A stretch of 64,000 bases of DNA, taken from contig VCMS01000125.1 of NCBI GenBank assembly GCA_022539475.1, positions 1 through 64,000 of the forward strand, in the 5' to 3' direction. Positions within the stretch are counted from its first letter, which is position 1. The number at the start of each line of letters is the position of its first letter. The position numbers and the translations under genes are program-made. Shown here one piece after another: positions 10,718-22,000 of the stretch. The DNA is from Gracilaria domingensis (lineage: Eukaryota > Rhodophyta > Florideophyceae > Gracilariales > Gracilariaceae). The notes below the pieces were generated by a model. That model had not been told where the DNA came from and did not search any database. It saw only the letters and a program-made list of their open reading frames with translations.

Positions 10718-13700
10718 GACTCTACCATTGGACTGCGGGCAGGCTTGGAGTTGTCCAGACCGAAGCGTCGAAGCATGCCTTCAATGTATAAGGGTTGACC
10801 AAGCTGAACACCTGTTAGTCGACTATCGTCGTCTACACTCCAAGTAAGTTCAACACCAAGGTAAAGCATCACTTTATTCTCAACGCGAATCTCGTACAGA
10901 CTCCTGAGCTCCTCCAGGATCCCAGATCGCTCTTCCGTGGACGGAGTGAAGATTAGCAGATCGTCAACGTACACCAGGATGTAGGCGTAGCCTCTGTATT
11001 CACTGGGGCGTCGGAACACGCAAGGTGCGCTTGGCAGCTCTTCAAAACCAATGTCTGCAAGATCGCGTGTGAACTTGGTGTGCCAGGCTAGATGTGCTTG
11101 CTTCAGTCCATACATTGCCTTTTGAAGCTTGTAGCATCGTGAGCCAAGTCCTGGAACACCACGCGGTGACATGACCCAAACGTCCTCGTCGAGATCGCCG
11201 TTGAGGAATGCGGTCTTCACATCCACCTGAGCAATGTACATTTGCAAACATAAGGACAAGTACAGGAAGAAACGTACTATGCCGAAAGAAACCACTGGTG
11301 CATATGTCTCCATGTAGTTCTCACCAAAGGTCTGATGATTACCACCAGCCACCACTCGAGCCTTGAAGCGTTCGACTGAACCATCGGCATTACGCTTTAC
11401 CTTGAGAACAATGTGCGTTGGGAGTGGTTGCTGTGCAGGAGATTTGTCCTCACGCCAAGTATTCTTGGACTCAAGTGATGCAAGCTCCTCTTCGATGGCT
11501 GCTCGCCACAGACTTTGCTCCATTGGCGTCGCAGACATTGCTTCCTTAAGTGTGGGTTCATCACTCGTCGTCACTTGAACAGCAGAAGTGGTGGCAGATC
11601 CAGCCATAAACCACCTCCGCGGAGCACGACGCGTGCGCTGCGGGTATCGCGATGGCTCCGCAGATTGGCCGATGTTGTCAGTGGACGTGTGATCTGTGCT
11701 GTTCGGAGGCTCATGCTCATTTTCATCACCAGAGCTGGCACTTTCAACATTTTCCTCACCATCATCACTGCTCTCATTACCCAGTGCTGGTGGTGCTTCC
11801 TCGGCGGTCGGGTCAGATTCTAACGCAGATTCATCATCAGTGCCACTCGGAGTGTCACAAATGTCGTCCACATTCACTTCGTGTACTTGGTTGCCTGAGC
11901 AAGAGCCGTAGGAGTCAGAGCATGACTCGGGGTCCGAAGTGTAATCAGTGTCAGATGCACTCCATCCTCCATGTACTCCTCCAAGTATTCGGCACCGGGG
12001 AAAGAATCCTCGTCAAAGGTGACGTGACGAGAGCACATGATGCGCGGTATACCATCACCATCCCTAACAAGTATGTCGAACACACCATGCTCAAGAGTCT
12101 GCAAGTACACCCCCTCAAGTGCACGAGACTCGAACTTGGTTCCTTCGATCATCTTGAGTACGAAAGCAGCACATCCAAAAACACGAGTGTGCTTCAACGT
12201 CAGCCTGTTGCCAGTCATCAACGAGTGCGGAATTCTTCCAGTAGCTGAATGTGGAACACGATTCCGCACGAACAGTACATGTTTCAACGCAAACACCCAC
12301 AAACATTCCGGTAGATTGGCCTGAATGAGCATAGCTCGAGCAGCTTCCTCCATGGTACGATTGATGCGCTCGGCTATGGCGTTTTGTTCCGGAGTGTACG
12401 GAGGTGAGAAAGAAGTATCCTCGAATTCATTGTCTGGATTGTCTTGCAACGCAATGTACTCCTTAGCGTCATCCGAGTGCAGTTTCTTCACCACCACTCC
12501 TCCAAGCTGCTTGAGCTTCTGCGCGACAGCATCATACACATCATTGAGTTCGCTACGATGTTTCATGAATCCAATGAGGACATATCGTGAGTGGTCATCC
12601 ACGAATGCCGACGCATACTTGAACCGTTGTGGGAACGACAGAGTGAGTGGTCCGATGATATCAGTGTGCACTTTGTCACCAACTGACGATTCACGAACAA
12701 AAGAACCAGGAAACGGTAGTTTGTGTGCTTTTCCGAGACGGCATGGCCGACATACCTCCTCCATTTCAGCGAGGCGAGGCACACCATCGGCATGTTTGTG
12801 AACAACCTGCAAGTCCCTCGGGTTCATGTGCGCTAGTCTTCGGTGCCACAGTTGTGCTAGAGCAGTCATCGAGGCCTTCAGTGCGCATTCCAAATCGACT
12901 TGGTTGGAGATAAGAGCGCGGTCATGAGTGAAATGCACTATCGGTTCCGGCAAAGTGTACAGTCCGGAACGTTTATCGCGCTTTCCTGACCCAATGTGCA
13001 GACCATTGTCATGAATCAGACGAACATCTGAAGAACGGAAACGAGATTCAATCTGTTTGTCGGCTAAGCACCCCACTGACACCAAGTTGTACTCCATGGA
13101 GGGAACCAACAACGCATCGGTCAAACGTAGATTCACGTTCTCGAAAGGCAAAATCACATCTCCACGTTGAGTTGCAGACACACAGGTCTTGTCCGCGAGC
13201 TGTATAACACGCTCCTCCACGTCATGCAGTGTGCTGGGAACGAATACAGAAGGCGAGTGGAAGTAGTGCGAGGTCGCTCCACTATCTGCGTAAGTGTCCA
13301 TGTCTCTTTTCGTGGGTGGTAGAACCGTTGCTTTTCCATAGACATGCCCGCGATTTCGATCTTGGACGATTTACCGGAAGATTTTGACGATGTCTTCGGC
13401 TTCTCCTTGGACTTGAATGCCAACTTGTCCAGAATTCTCTTCGGCAAATGGTTGTCGGGATTGTCTGGGTTCATGTAGCATCGATCCTGGGTGTGTCCAT
13501 CACGATCACAAAAGTCACAGTGATGACCATTGGTGCTGCCAGCCGCCAGTGCACGAGCAGTGGGAGCATCATCAGAGTCATTTCCATCTCGATGGTTGGC
13601 ACTTACAGAGGTACCAGACTGCCTTCCGGAACCTTTTCCTCTGTTCTTCTTGCGACTGCGACTACGGCCAGAGGTTATATGACGTGCATTGTACTCATCG

Positions 13701-14320
13701 ATGAGTGTGGTAGCGACGTAGTCCCAAGTCAGTTCAGATATTTCCTTGGTACGCAACGCGGCTGCAGTTGACTCCAACGAACTCTGCGGATCAATAGAAG
13801 CCAAGAGCATAGGGGCCTTATGAGTTTCTGGAACGGCAGCCTCCTTGCCCATGCGATCCAACTGCGAGAACAGTGCAGTAAATTGATCAACATACTCGGA
13901 CATATTCTGCCCATTGTACGACATTCGGAACAGTTGAGTCTGAACCGCGATGCGGGAAACCGTTCGATTAGATGCATAACGTGCATCAAGCATCTTGAGC
14001 ATTCGTGCCGGATCGTCATCCACATCCATAACTACACGCAAGGGAGCATCGCCAAGTGCACAAATGATGATGCCACAGGCCTTTTCACGCTTAGCCAATG
14101 TGCGAATGGGGTCCACAGAGGATCCTTGACCATCAGTACCAGTAGTATCAGTTGACATGGACTGCGCGGCATCCGTGTTAACAACATTCCAGACACCTTT
14201 GATACGACATGCAGCACGAAGACGATGTCGCCAGAGTGCGTAATCTTCACCACGCTTACCATGAAAGCGGGGAATCTTCACACCAGAGTTGGTTTCCGCT
14301 TCCTTTTCCGAGTCCGACAT
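10718..14320 (-). pseudogene. Gag-pol of copia-B B1, frameshifted and interrupted
   Basis: ATG at 14318-14320 (MSDSEKEAETNSG), as in the second copy at 40145. Domains seen: Gag with a CCHC knuckle (CDFCDRDGHTQDRC), protease (YADSGATSHYF), GAG-pre-integrase (LWHRRLAHMNPRDL), integrase (VHTDIIGP, LHSDDAKEY, NAIAERINR) and RT (AFLNGDLDED, VYVDDLLIF). A one-base deletion near 13335 separates Gag from protease. A second frameshift lies near 11960, in the acidic linker before RT. The frame is cut at SPMVES by A1 and resumes at 3842. It is a copia family clearly distinct from copia-A, and dead. Confidence 0.85.
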
Positions 14321-14991
14321 TGTAAAAGACTCGTTCTGAATACAACCAGATCCAGGAAACCAAGTAGAAAACCAAAGAGGGAAACACAAAAGTAGCTTTG
14401 ACAAAAAACAATACAAGCAGAGTGAGGGACTCAATGCTTATGTTACACAAAGAGGGTAAAGGCTGGAGTGGAGTATTCTCAACACTCAACAGCGAGGGCG
14501 CCAGCGGAGACCGTGTAACCGGGTCTACAACGCTCGTCGGGACGCGTCCCGTACGCGACCACAGGCGGAGTTCGGGTACTCGACGCCTGGAGTATACTCA
14601 CGGGTGAGACAGAACTCAACCCGGAAACAACAAGAAGAAGAAGAAGCAGCGGGTCCACTGGCAGGATCTAAATATCCGGTTACCCTAGAGGTCCGAACCT
14701 CTGGTCCCTGGTTACTCTCTCCAGGTGAGGCACGAATTCTTCTTGACCTACCCTGCTCTGCGTACTTCAGAGCGAGGGGCTTTACAATCCCTACGAGACG
14801 TCCCAGGGAGGTTAGTAGCCAAAGATATGCGTTCACCAGTTAGCCCCTGCTGGTCGCTTGCGGGAAATCAGCGCGGTCCTTCTGCTCGCTCGCTCGCTCG
14901 CTCGCAACGCGTACCTGTCGCAGATAAGAAAACTTCGTAGAATCCAAAAGAGAAATTAGTAGAAGAGCGTGACGTCTGCGAAGAGTCGACG
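14321..14991 (-). other. Leader of copia-B B1
   Basis: About 670 bp between PBS and ATG. It contains the hairpin pair CCTGG/CCAGG and AGAGGT-TCGG-ACCTCT (about 14685-14725, read on minus). The flanking block is alignable with the copia-A leader. No gene is supported. Confidence 0.65.
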
Positions 14992-15007
14992 CTCTGGGCC
15001 CATAACC
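14992..15007 (-). other. Primer binding site of copia-B B1
   Basis: The minus-strand GGTTATGGGCCCAGAG adjoins the LTR. It is the same initiator tRNA-Met internal complement as in copia-A. Confidence 0.7.
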
Positions 15008-15737
15008 TAACGCAGCGTGCGCAGGTTAGACAAAGGGAAGTGAGGAAAAATGTGAACAAGATGGGTAAAACAAACAAAGGGGGTAGGCCACCTTCGACCG
15101 AGTTTAGTGAACGGGGACGATCGCAACCTTCTAGTACTAACCGCGCACCGCCGCCGTCGCTGCATGCGACATAACAGCACACGCTGTCAAAGTGCACACC
15201 TTGACAACGAAAGCGCGCGCAAATCACAATACGAATTCAAAACAACTAAATCAAACCGCGCCAAATCCAATGCCAACTCCATGATCCATTAGTAGCCCCA
15301 AAAAATCAACATTTTCAATCCGGCGCATCAAACCCCCTCGCGCAGCTCAGAATCGCACATTCGCTCCAAAACCCTTCGCAATAGCCTAGAATCGCACATC
15401 TTGCAAAAACCGCCCAGTATAGCCTGTATTCGCACATTCTCAGCTACTGCATAAGTGGCCAACACTAGCAGACTCCAACCAATCACAGCGCACCACTTGT
15501 GCCATCCGCCACTCCTAGCCCATATAGCCAGAACCACTTGTCCAAACTACGTTGCATACACGCATTTGCAGTAGCCAATCATATTGCAGTATCACGTTGA
15601 GTTTGCGTAGAGGCGCATATGCGCCTTTCGCGCGAGGGTGCCCAAAAATGCCCATGCTCCCCTGCAACTTTGTATTCCAAGTACATGGAGCACCCTTGAG
15701 GGACTGACAGGCACTCGACCATGACCCAACATCAACA
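15008..15737 (-). repeat. 5' LTR of copia-B B1 (730 bp)
   Basis: On the minus strand it runs TGTTGATGTTGGG...TGCGTTA and is followed by the PBS. The 3' terminus appears to be TA rather than the usual CA. The same end is seen at 37554, and at 39442 with an extra CGTTA. It contains GCGCATATGCGC and AGCCAATCA near 15565-15630, shared with copia-A LTRs. Confidence 0.75.
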
Positions 15738-16946
15738 TATCAGGTTATGGGCCCAGCCCCGCTGACCTCTGCCGTTATCGTTCCCTCTCGCCGCTGATTC
15801 TCGCCGCTCTCCCTCACCGCCGTTCATCCGCTTCGCTGTTTTCCCTTTCGTTCCCTTCTCCGTTGCGTCGGGTGTGTTGACCGTATCGTCGGTCGGTGTT
15901 GACTTTCCAAGTGCTCGTCGGCAAGCGTGAGTCCAATGATAGCTCTAGCCCTTTCGTCGCGGATTTGCCACTTTACCAGATCCTCTTCATCCGTGGGTGC
16001 AGAAGTGGTGAGATGGTTCTTGAGGTCTTTCAGTGCAAGTACATACTGAATCTTCTGCTTCCAAGTATGGAAGTTATCCTCACCCAACTTCTCGATCTTG
16101 AGCCCACTAAACGAGTCCATGATGTAAGAGAGGAACTGCAGCGAACCAGATAATGCGGTGGCAGACAGGCGGCAATAGCAAACGACAGCGGTAAACAACA
16201 ACAGCAAACAACAACAACAAACAACAACAAACAACAATAACAACAAACAACAACAACAGTAAAGATGAATAGTCGGGTGCAAAAGGAACTAAGATTCCTG
16301 GTACCCTAGGGAGTCGGACCCCTGGCCCCCGGAGACTCTCCGGGTAAGAAACGACTTCTGCAGTCTACCTCCTCCTGCGTTCTAGGAGAAGGTGCGTCGC
16401 TCTCTACGGGACTTCCAGAGGATGGTTAATGACCGAAGATATGCCTTCACCAAGTAAAACCCTCTCTGGTCTCTTGCAAGAACTTGCGCGACCCTGAAAC
16501 TGCAGGTACTATGACAAACCGAGGTACGCTTCTAGCAAGCAAACAATGAAGTTCACAAGCGGCCTGATCCTAAAAAGGAGGTCAGCCTACGACACGTCGC
16601 CTCCCCGCACCACCGAAGCAGTACGGATCAAAAGCTCGTTTCAGTTTGCCTTCGCCACAGATCAAGAACCAACACAAAGTCAGGTCAGCAACAATAAAGG
16701 TGGACCACCTCCTGTCCAGTGCAGTACGTCACGGCACCCCGTCCACAAATGCCCCCGCGAAGAATACCAGGTCTTTCGACCGACACCGTTATCTGCCCCT
16801 AAGGACCGGTGGGAAACTCGCAAGACGGAACAAATGCTTTGGTTCAAGCCGCCAGACTAACGTCCCCGATTGCTCGGATCAACCGCTCGTCGCACCGAAA
16901 CTCAAGTGATCACCACACCTGCCGAGCACACACGCAGTGCACGGAC
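15738..16946. mobile_element. Scrambled copia-A remnant (leader, then inverted gag/leader)
   Basis: 15738-15742 (TATCA) is the last five bases of a copia-A LTR. The PBS follows at 15743-15758, then plus-strand leader to about 15907. There the sequence jumps to minus-strand copia-A: Gag residues 1 to about 71 (15908-16120, ATG at 16118-16120), then leader (16121-16946). Two inverted copia-A pieces are thus fused without LTR ends. No intact gene is present. Confidence 0.75.
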
Positions 16947-16995
16947 TGTTGGAAGTCATGCTGTCACTGACATCAAGCAGCTGAGATGTGTGGAG
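16947..16995 (+). repeat. 49-bp scrap of the 5' end of a type-C LTR
   Basis: It begins TGTTGGAAGTCATGCTG and matches the first bases of the LTR at 34910 before stopping at the A2 LTR. Confidence 0.6.
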
Positions 16996-17077
16996 TGTTG
17001 GATGTTGACCCTGTGCTGTCACTGAAAACCAAAAGTGCTGGGGAGCATGGGCTGTTTTGGAGGGTGCCGTTGGAAAA

Positions 17078-17140
17078 GCGCATATGCGCCTCTGAGCAAA
17101 CTCAACGTGAAACGCGCTTTTGATTGGCTACTGCAAATGG
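17078..17140. promoter_or_regulatory. LTR module: 12-bp palindrome plus CCAAT-type box
   Basis: GCGCATATGCGC (17078-17089) is followed about 33 bp later by GATTGGCT (17122-17129) and CTGCAAATG. The same order and similar spacing occur in all copia-A LTRs and in copia-B LTRs (e.g. 38811-38875), which otherwise differ. Probably a U3 protein-binding module. Confidence 0.55.
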
Positions 17141-17666
17141 TCATATGCATTGTGGTTCGTACAAGTGTTGTGGCGCTAATGGGTTGTTTCCAGGGTACAC
17201 GTGTGTAGCTAATACACTGGGCATGCTGTACATGATGCACAGGGTACACACGTATGTACGTGGACATGTAGGACAGCGTGGTGTATCTTGGGCACTATGG
17301 TGAAGAGTCGATGCGGTGTCAAGAGGATTACAGTGTGGTGTTGTTACTGACGTAGGACTTGAAGTGAGTTTGTGGTGAGTTGCTGTTGGTGAGCCTGTAC
17401 GTAACTGTTATGGTGGCGTGTACGGATTACAGTGTGTTGGCACTATGTGAATCTGTGCATGGTCATGGTTATGTGTAGGCACGTAACTTGATGTGCACGG
17501 TTGTGCACTGTTGTGCGTTGTTGTGCTTTGTTGTTGTAAGCTGTCATGATAGTGTGGCAGTGTTACCATGTTATGTTAGAAGATGATTGGTAGTATTGAG
17601 TGTCTCTAGCTAGAGGTTTAGGTATTGCTTGGAGTTGGAGTTGTGCGATGGTTGCGCAAAGTAGTT

Positions 17667-17674
17667 CTATATAA
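17667..17674 (+). promoter_or_regulatory. TATA box of the copia-A LTR
   Basis: CTATATAA lies about 110 bp before the LTR end. The same motif is found at the same place in the other copia-A LTRs, in the position expected for the U3 promoter. The start site itself cannot be read. Confidence 0.5.
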
Positions 17675-17780
17675 GCGGTGACTCGAGCGCCTCCAAGTAA
17701 ATTCCGAGCGAGAGCTGGCGAACTTCCCTTCATTCCCCTATCCTTTCTTCAACCTTCCCTTTCAGCTTCAACCTCTATCA

Positions 17781-17796
17781 GGTTATGGGCCCAGCC
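17781..17796 (+). other. Primer binding site of A2
   Basis: GGTTATGGGCCCAGCC abuts the LTR end and is complementary to the initiator tRNA-Met anticodon arm. Confidence 0.8.
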
Positions 17797-19025
17797 CCGC
17801 TGACCTCTGCCGTTATCGTTCCCTCTCGCCGCTGATTCTCGCCGCTCTCCCTCACCGCCGTTCATCCGCTTCGCTGTTTTTTCTTTCGTTCCCTTCTCCG
17901 TTGCGTCGGGTGTGTTGACCGTATCGTTGGTCGGTGTTGAATTTCTTCTTTCGGTCGTTCGTTCCTCCCTGAGGGCGTTTTGTTGGTGGTGGTTCCACGT
18001 TGACTTTCTATCGTGATTGTGTTTGGGCGCTCGTTGTCGCCCGTGTTGTCGATCGCTATCCGCTTCGTTTGGTCTCCCTCTGTTATTATTGTTGGGATCC
18101 CCACGTCGTCTTTGTGGGTTCTGATCCGAGAGGTTGAGGACCTTGTGTTGTTGAAGTCTGTGCACTTGTGTGTTGTGCTCAGCATTCGTTTCTGTTGAAG
18201 TCCGTGCACTGCGTGTGTGCTCGGCAGGTGTGGTGATCACTTGAGTTTCGGTGCGACGAGCGGTTGATCCGAGCAATCGGGGACGTTAGTCTGGCGGCTT
18301 GAACCAAAGCATTTGTTCCGTCTTGCGAGTTTCCCACCGGTCCTTAGGGGCAGATAACGGTGTCGGTCGAAAGACCTGGTATTCTTCGCGGGGGCATTTG
18401 TGGACGGGGTGCCGTGACGTACTGCACTGGACAGGAGGTGGTCCACCTTTATGTTGCTGACCTGACTTTGTGTTGGGTTCTTGATCTGTGGCGAAGGCAA
18501 ACTGAAACGAGCTTTTGATCCGTACTGCTTCGGTGGTGCGGGGAGGCGACGTGTCGTAGGCTGACCTCCTTTTTAGGATCAGGCCGCTTGTGAACTTCAT
18601 TGTTTGCTTGCTAGAAGCGTACCTCGGTTTGTCATAGTACCTGCAGTTTCAGGGTCGCGCAAGTTCTTGCAAGAGACCAGAGAGGGTTTTACTTGGTGAA
18701 GGCATATCTTCGGTCATGAACCATCCTCTGGAAGTCTCGTAGAGAGCGACGCACCTTCTCCTAGAACGCAGGAGGAGGTAGACTGCAGAAGTCGTTTCTT
18801 ACCCGGAGAGTCTCCGGGGGTCAGGGGTCCGACTCCCTAGGGTACCAGGAATCTTAGTTCCTTTTGCACCCGACTATTCATCTTTACTGTTGTTGTTGTT
18901 TGTTGTTATTGTTGTTTGTTGTTGTTTGTTGTTGTTGTTTGCTGTTGTTGTTTACCGCTGTCGTTTGCTATTGCCGCCTGTCTGCCACCGCATTATCTGG
19001 TTCGCTGCAGTTCCTCTCTTACATC
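17797..19025 (+). other. Leader of A2
   Basis: About 1.2 kb. It carries hairpins CCCGGAGA/TCTCCGGG (18802-18818) and AGGGG...CTCCCT (18823-18838), then a (GTT)n-type tract (18885-18955) just before the gag ATG. The open frame upstream of ATG 19026 (Cys/Leu/Val-rich) is only the translated GTT repeat, not protein. Confidence 0.7.
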
Positions 19026-22000
19026 ATGGACTCGTTTAGTGGGCTCAAGATCGAGAAGTTGGGTGAGGATAACTTCCATACTTGGAAGCAGAAGATTCAG
19101 TATGTACTTGCACTGAAAGACCTCAAGAACCATCTCACCACTTCTGCACCCACGGATGAAGAGGAACTGGTAAAGTGGCAAATCCGCGACGAAAGGGCTA
19201 GAGCTATCATTGGACTCACGCTTGCCGACGAGCACTTGGATCACATTCGAGACATCGAGACTGCTGCTGACGCATGGAAGGCCATTTGCAATGTGTTTCA
19301 ACGTAAGACTCTTCTTAACCGAATCAACGCCAGACGTGCCTTCTACTCTGTCAAGATGCGCGAGGACGAGAAGATGTTGCAATTCATCAATCGTGTTCGG
19401 CACTTGGCCTCCGACCTCAAGAGTATGGATGTCAACGTTGAAGAAGAGGACATTGCTATGGCTGCTCTATGTGGACTTCCGGATCGTTTTGAGCACCTCA
19501 TTGTTGCAATTGACACCACGATCGGAGATCGCGAACTCACTACGGAGTTTGTGAAGAGCCGTTTATTGCAAGAAGAGCAACGTATGAGTGATCGTGCCAA
19601 GGAGGAGTCCGGTGGTGATGCTGCACTCTTGGGACGCCAGTTTCGTAGGAAGTCATTGAAGTCGGGGGTGTGTTACTATTGTGGCATAAAGGGTCATATC
19701 CAAAAGAACTGTTTCAAAAAGCAACGTGATGGGGCTAACAAGGATCAGATCGATGCTGCTCACCCAAGTGTACATACCGCGCTCAACGATGAGCAAGGTA
19801 CGGGCGGCAGCGATTCTGACTTTGTATGCCTCATTGCGAATGGTGCCGACAAGGCCACTAACAGTGACTGGATTGTTGACTCTGGAGCTACTGCACACAT
19901 GACTTATGATGACTCAATGTTCCAAACGTACGAGACAAAGGTGTCATCGGGTGTGAGTATCGGCAATGATTCCAAGTTGCAGTCTGTTGGTCACGGAAGT
20001 GTGGAGCTCGATCTGACAGTTGAAGGGTCCAGACGTAAGTGCAAGTTGAAACAGGTGGTACACGTGCCCAACTTACGGTACCACTTGCTGTCTGTGTCAC
20101 AGATTTGTGATCTGGGCTGCACGGTAGTGTTTGACAAAGAAAAGATATGTGTGTACAAGGGGTCAAAAGTGGTTGCCGTTGGGCGACGCGTCAAAGACCT
20201 GTACTACCTTTGCACTGCTGCAGATCAGTTCACGGACACGGACAGTGCGCTTGTGTCAGACTTGTCTCTTTGGCATGCTCGAATGGCTCATGTGAATGTG
20301 GAAGGCATCAAGCAGATGGCTCGAAACGGTGTTGTGTCAGGTCTGAATGTGGATGTGGCTCAGAAGCTGGATGTGTGTGGCTCTTGTGTAGTGGGCAAAG
20401 CAACCCGTGCTCCGACTCCCAAGCAAGGGGGGGAACGAGCTGAACACGTACTGGACCTGGTACACTCTGATATATCGGGTCCAGTGAACGTGAAGTCCTT
20501 GGGAGGCTCGCACTACTTTGTCACATTCATCGATGACCACAGCCGCTACTGCTTCTTGTACATGCTCAAGACGAAGGATGAGGTGTTCCGGATGTTCATC
20601 AAGTGGCTCAGGTTTGTGGAGAACCAGATGGGCAGGAAAGTGTTAACCATCACCGCTCGCAAGAGTGTGTTGCGTGCATTGCGCACTGACAATGGTGGTG
20701 AGTACTTGTCCAATCGGTTCTCCGAAAAGCTTGAGCAGTACCGTATTGAGCATCAGCGAACTGTGCCTTACAATCCACAGCAGAACGGGCTTGCCGAGAG
20801 GTTCAACCGCACACTCATGGACTTGGTCAGGTCAATGTTGCATCACAAGAATGTGCCAAAAAGCTTTTGGGCTGAGGCTCTGAATGTTTCTGTGTATGTG
20901 CGCAACAGAGTGACCTGCAAAGCGCTCCCGAGTGACGTGACTCCGTTTGAGCTGTGGCATGGACAGAAGCCTGATCTGAGCAATCTGCGTGTGTTTGGTA
21001 GCCGTTGCTGGTACAAGGTGGTTGATCACAAGTTGAAGAAGCTGGAAGAGCGCGCAGTGGAAGCCATCTTCATTGGGTACACTTCAGGCTCCCACGGGTA
21101 CAAGTTGTGGGACAGCCAGAAGAAGAAGGTGATTGTGTCACGAGATGTGAGGTTTGACGAGCGCTCTGCAACTGAAAGTGACGAGCACTCTGAACACGAG
21201 GACTATGCGGATATCGACTTGGTTGACAAGTCGGGAGCTGCTGAAGCCCCAACCTCCGACACATCCGCCGATCATTCTGAAGATGATCCTTCTGCACCAG
21301 CTTCTCACGAGAATACCACGAATGCCAGTACGGATGATGACACCACACCAGTTCCACAAGATGAGCCGGAAGTGACAGAGACGCAGCCCCTTCGTAGATC
21401 CACACGTCAGAGAAAGACGCCATCCTCGTGGTGGCGTGGTGCCAGTGCTTTCCTTACAGCCAGTGATGATGATACTCCTTCGTCGTACGGTGACGCAGTG
21501 TCACGTCCTGATTCCGAAGCTTGGAAGAAGGCGATGAAGAGTGAGTACGAGTCATTGATGGAGCAGGACACATGGGATCTAGTGCCAAGGCCAGCAGACA
21601 GCAACGTGATTTCGTCCAAGTGGGTGTATGTACAGAAGTATGAGGCTTCGTCATCTGGTGAACCGACAGTGCGTTACAAGGCTCGTGTGGTTGCAAGAGG
21701 CTTCCTGCAGATCGAGGGTGTGGACTTCTCAGAGACGTATGCACCTGTGGTGAAGTTCACATCCATCAGAACGATCCTGTCAGTGACTGCCGTACGAGAC
21801 TTCCACTTGCACCAGATGGATGTGAAGACTGCCTTTCTGAACGGTGACCTTGACGAGACAGTGTACATGGAGCAGCCAATGGGATTCACACAGCAGGGAA
21901 AGGAGGACTTGGTGTGCCGACTGAAGAAAGCGATCTATGGGCTTAGACAAGCACCAAGACAGTGGCACGCCAAGATATACGCCTTCCTTGTTGGTGATAT

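Larger units (their letters stand above)
16996..17780 (+). repeat. 5' LTR of A2 (785 bp)
   Basis: TGTTGGATGTTG...CTCTATCA, followed by the PBS. It is the same length as the 3' LTR at 23084. Its 5' half shows many differences from the 3' LTR while the 3' half is almost the same. The flanks (TGGAG left, TTAGG right of the element) do not form a target duplication, so this end may be recombinant. Confidence 0.85.

Noticed and set aside
18864-19025. Cys/Leu/Val-rich N-terminal extension upstream of copia-A gag
   Set aside because: It is the translation of a (GTT)n-type tract in the leader; the other copies keep ATG MDSFSG but not this extension in frame.
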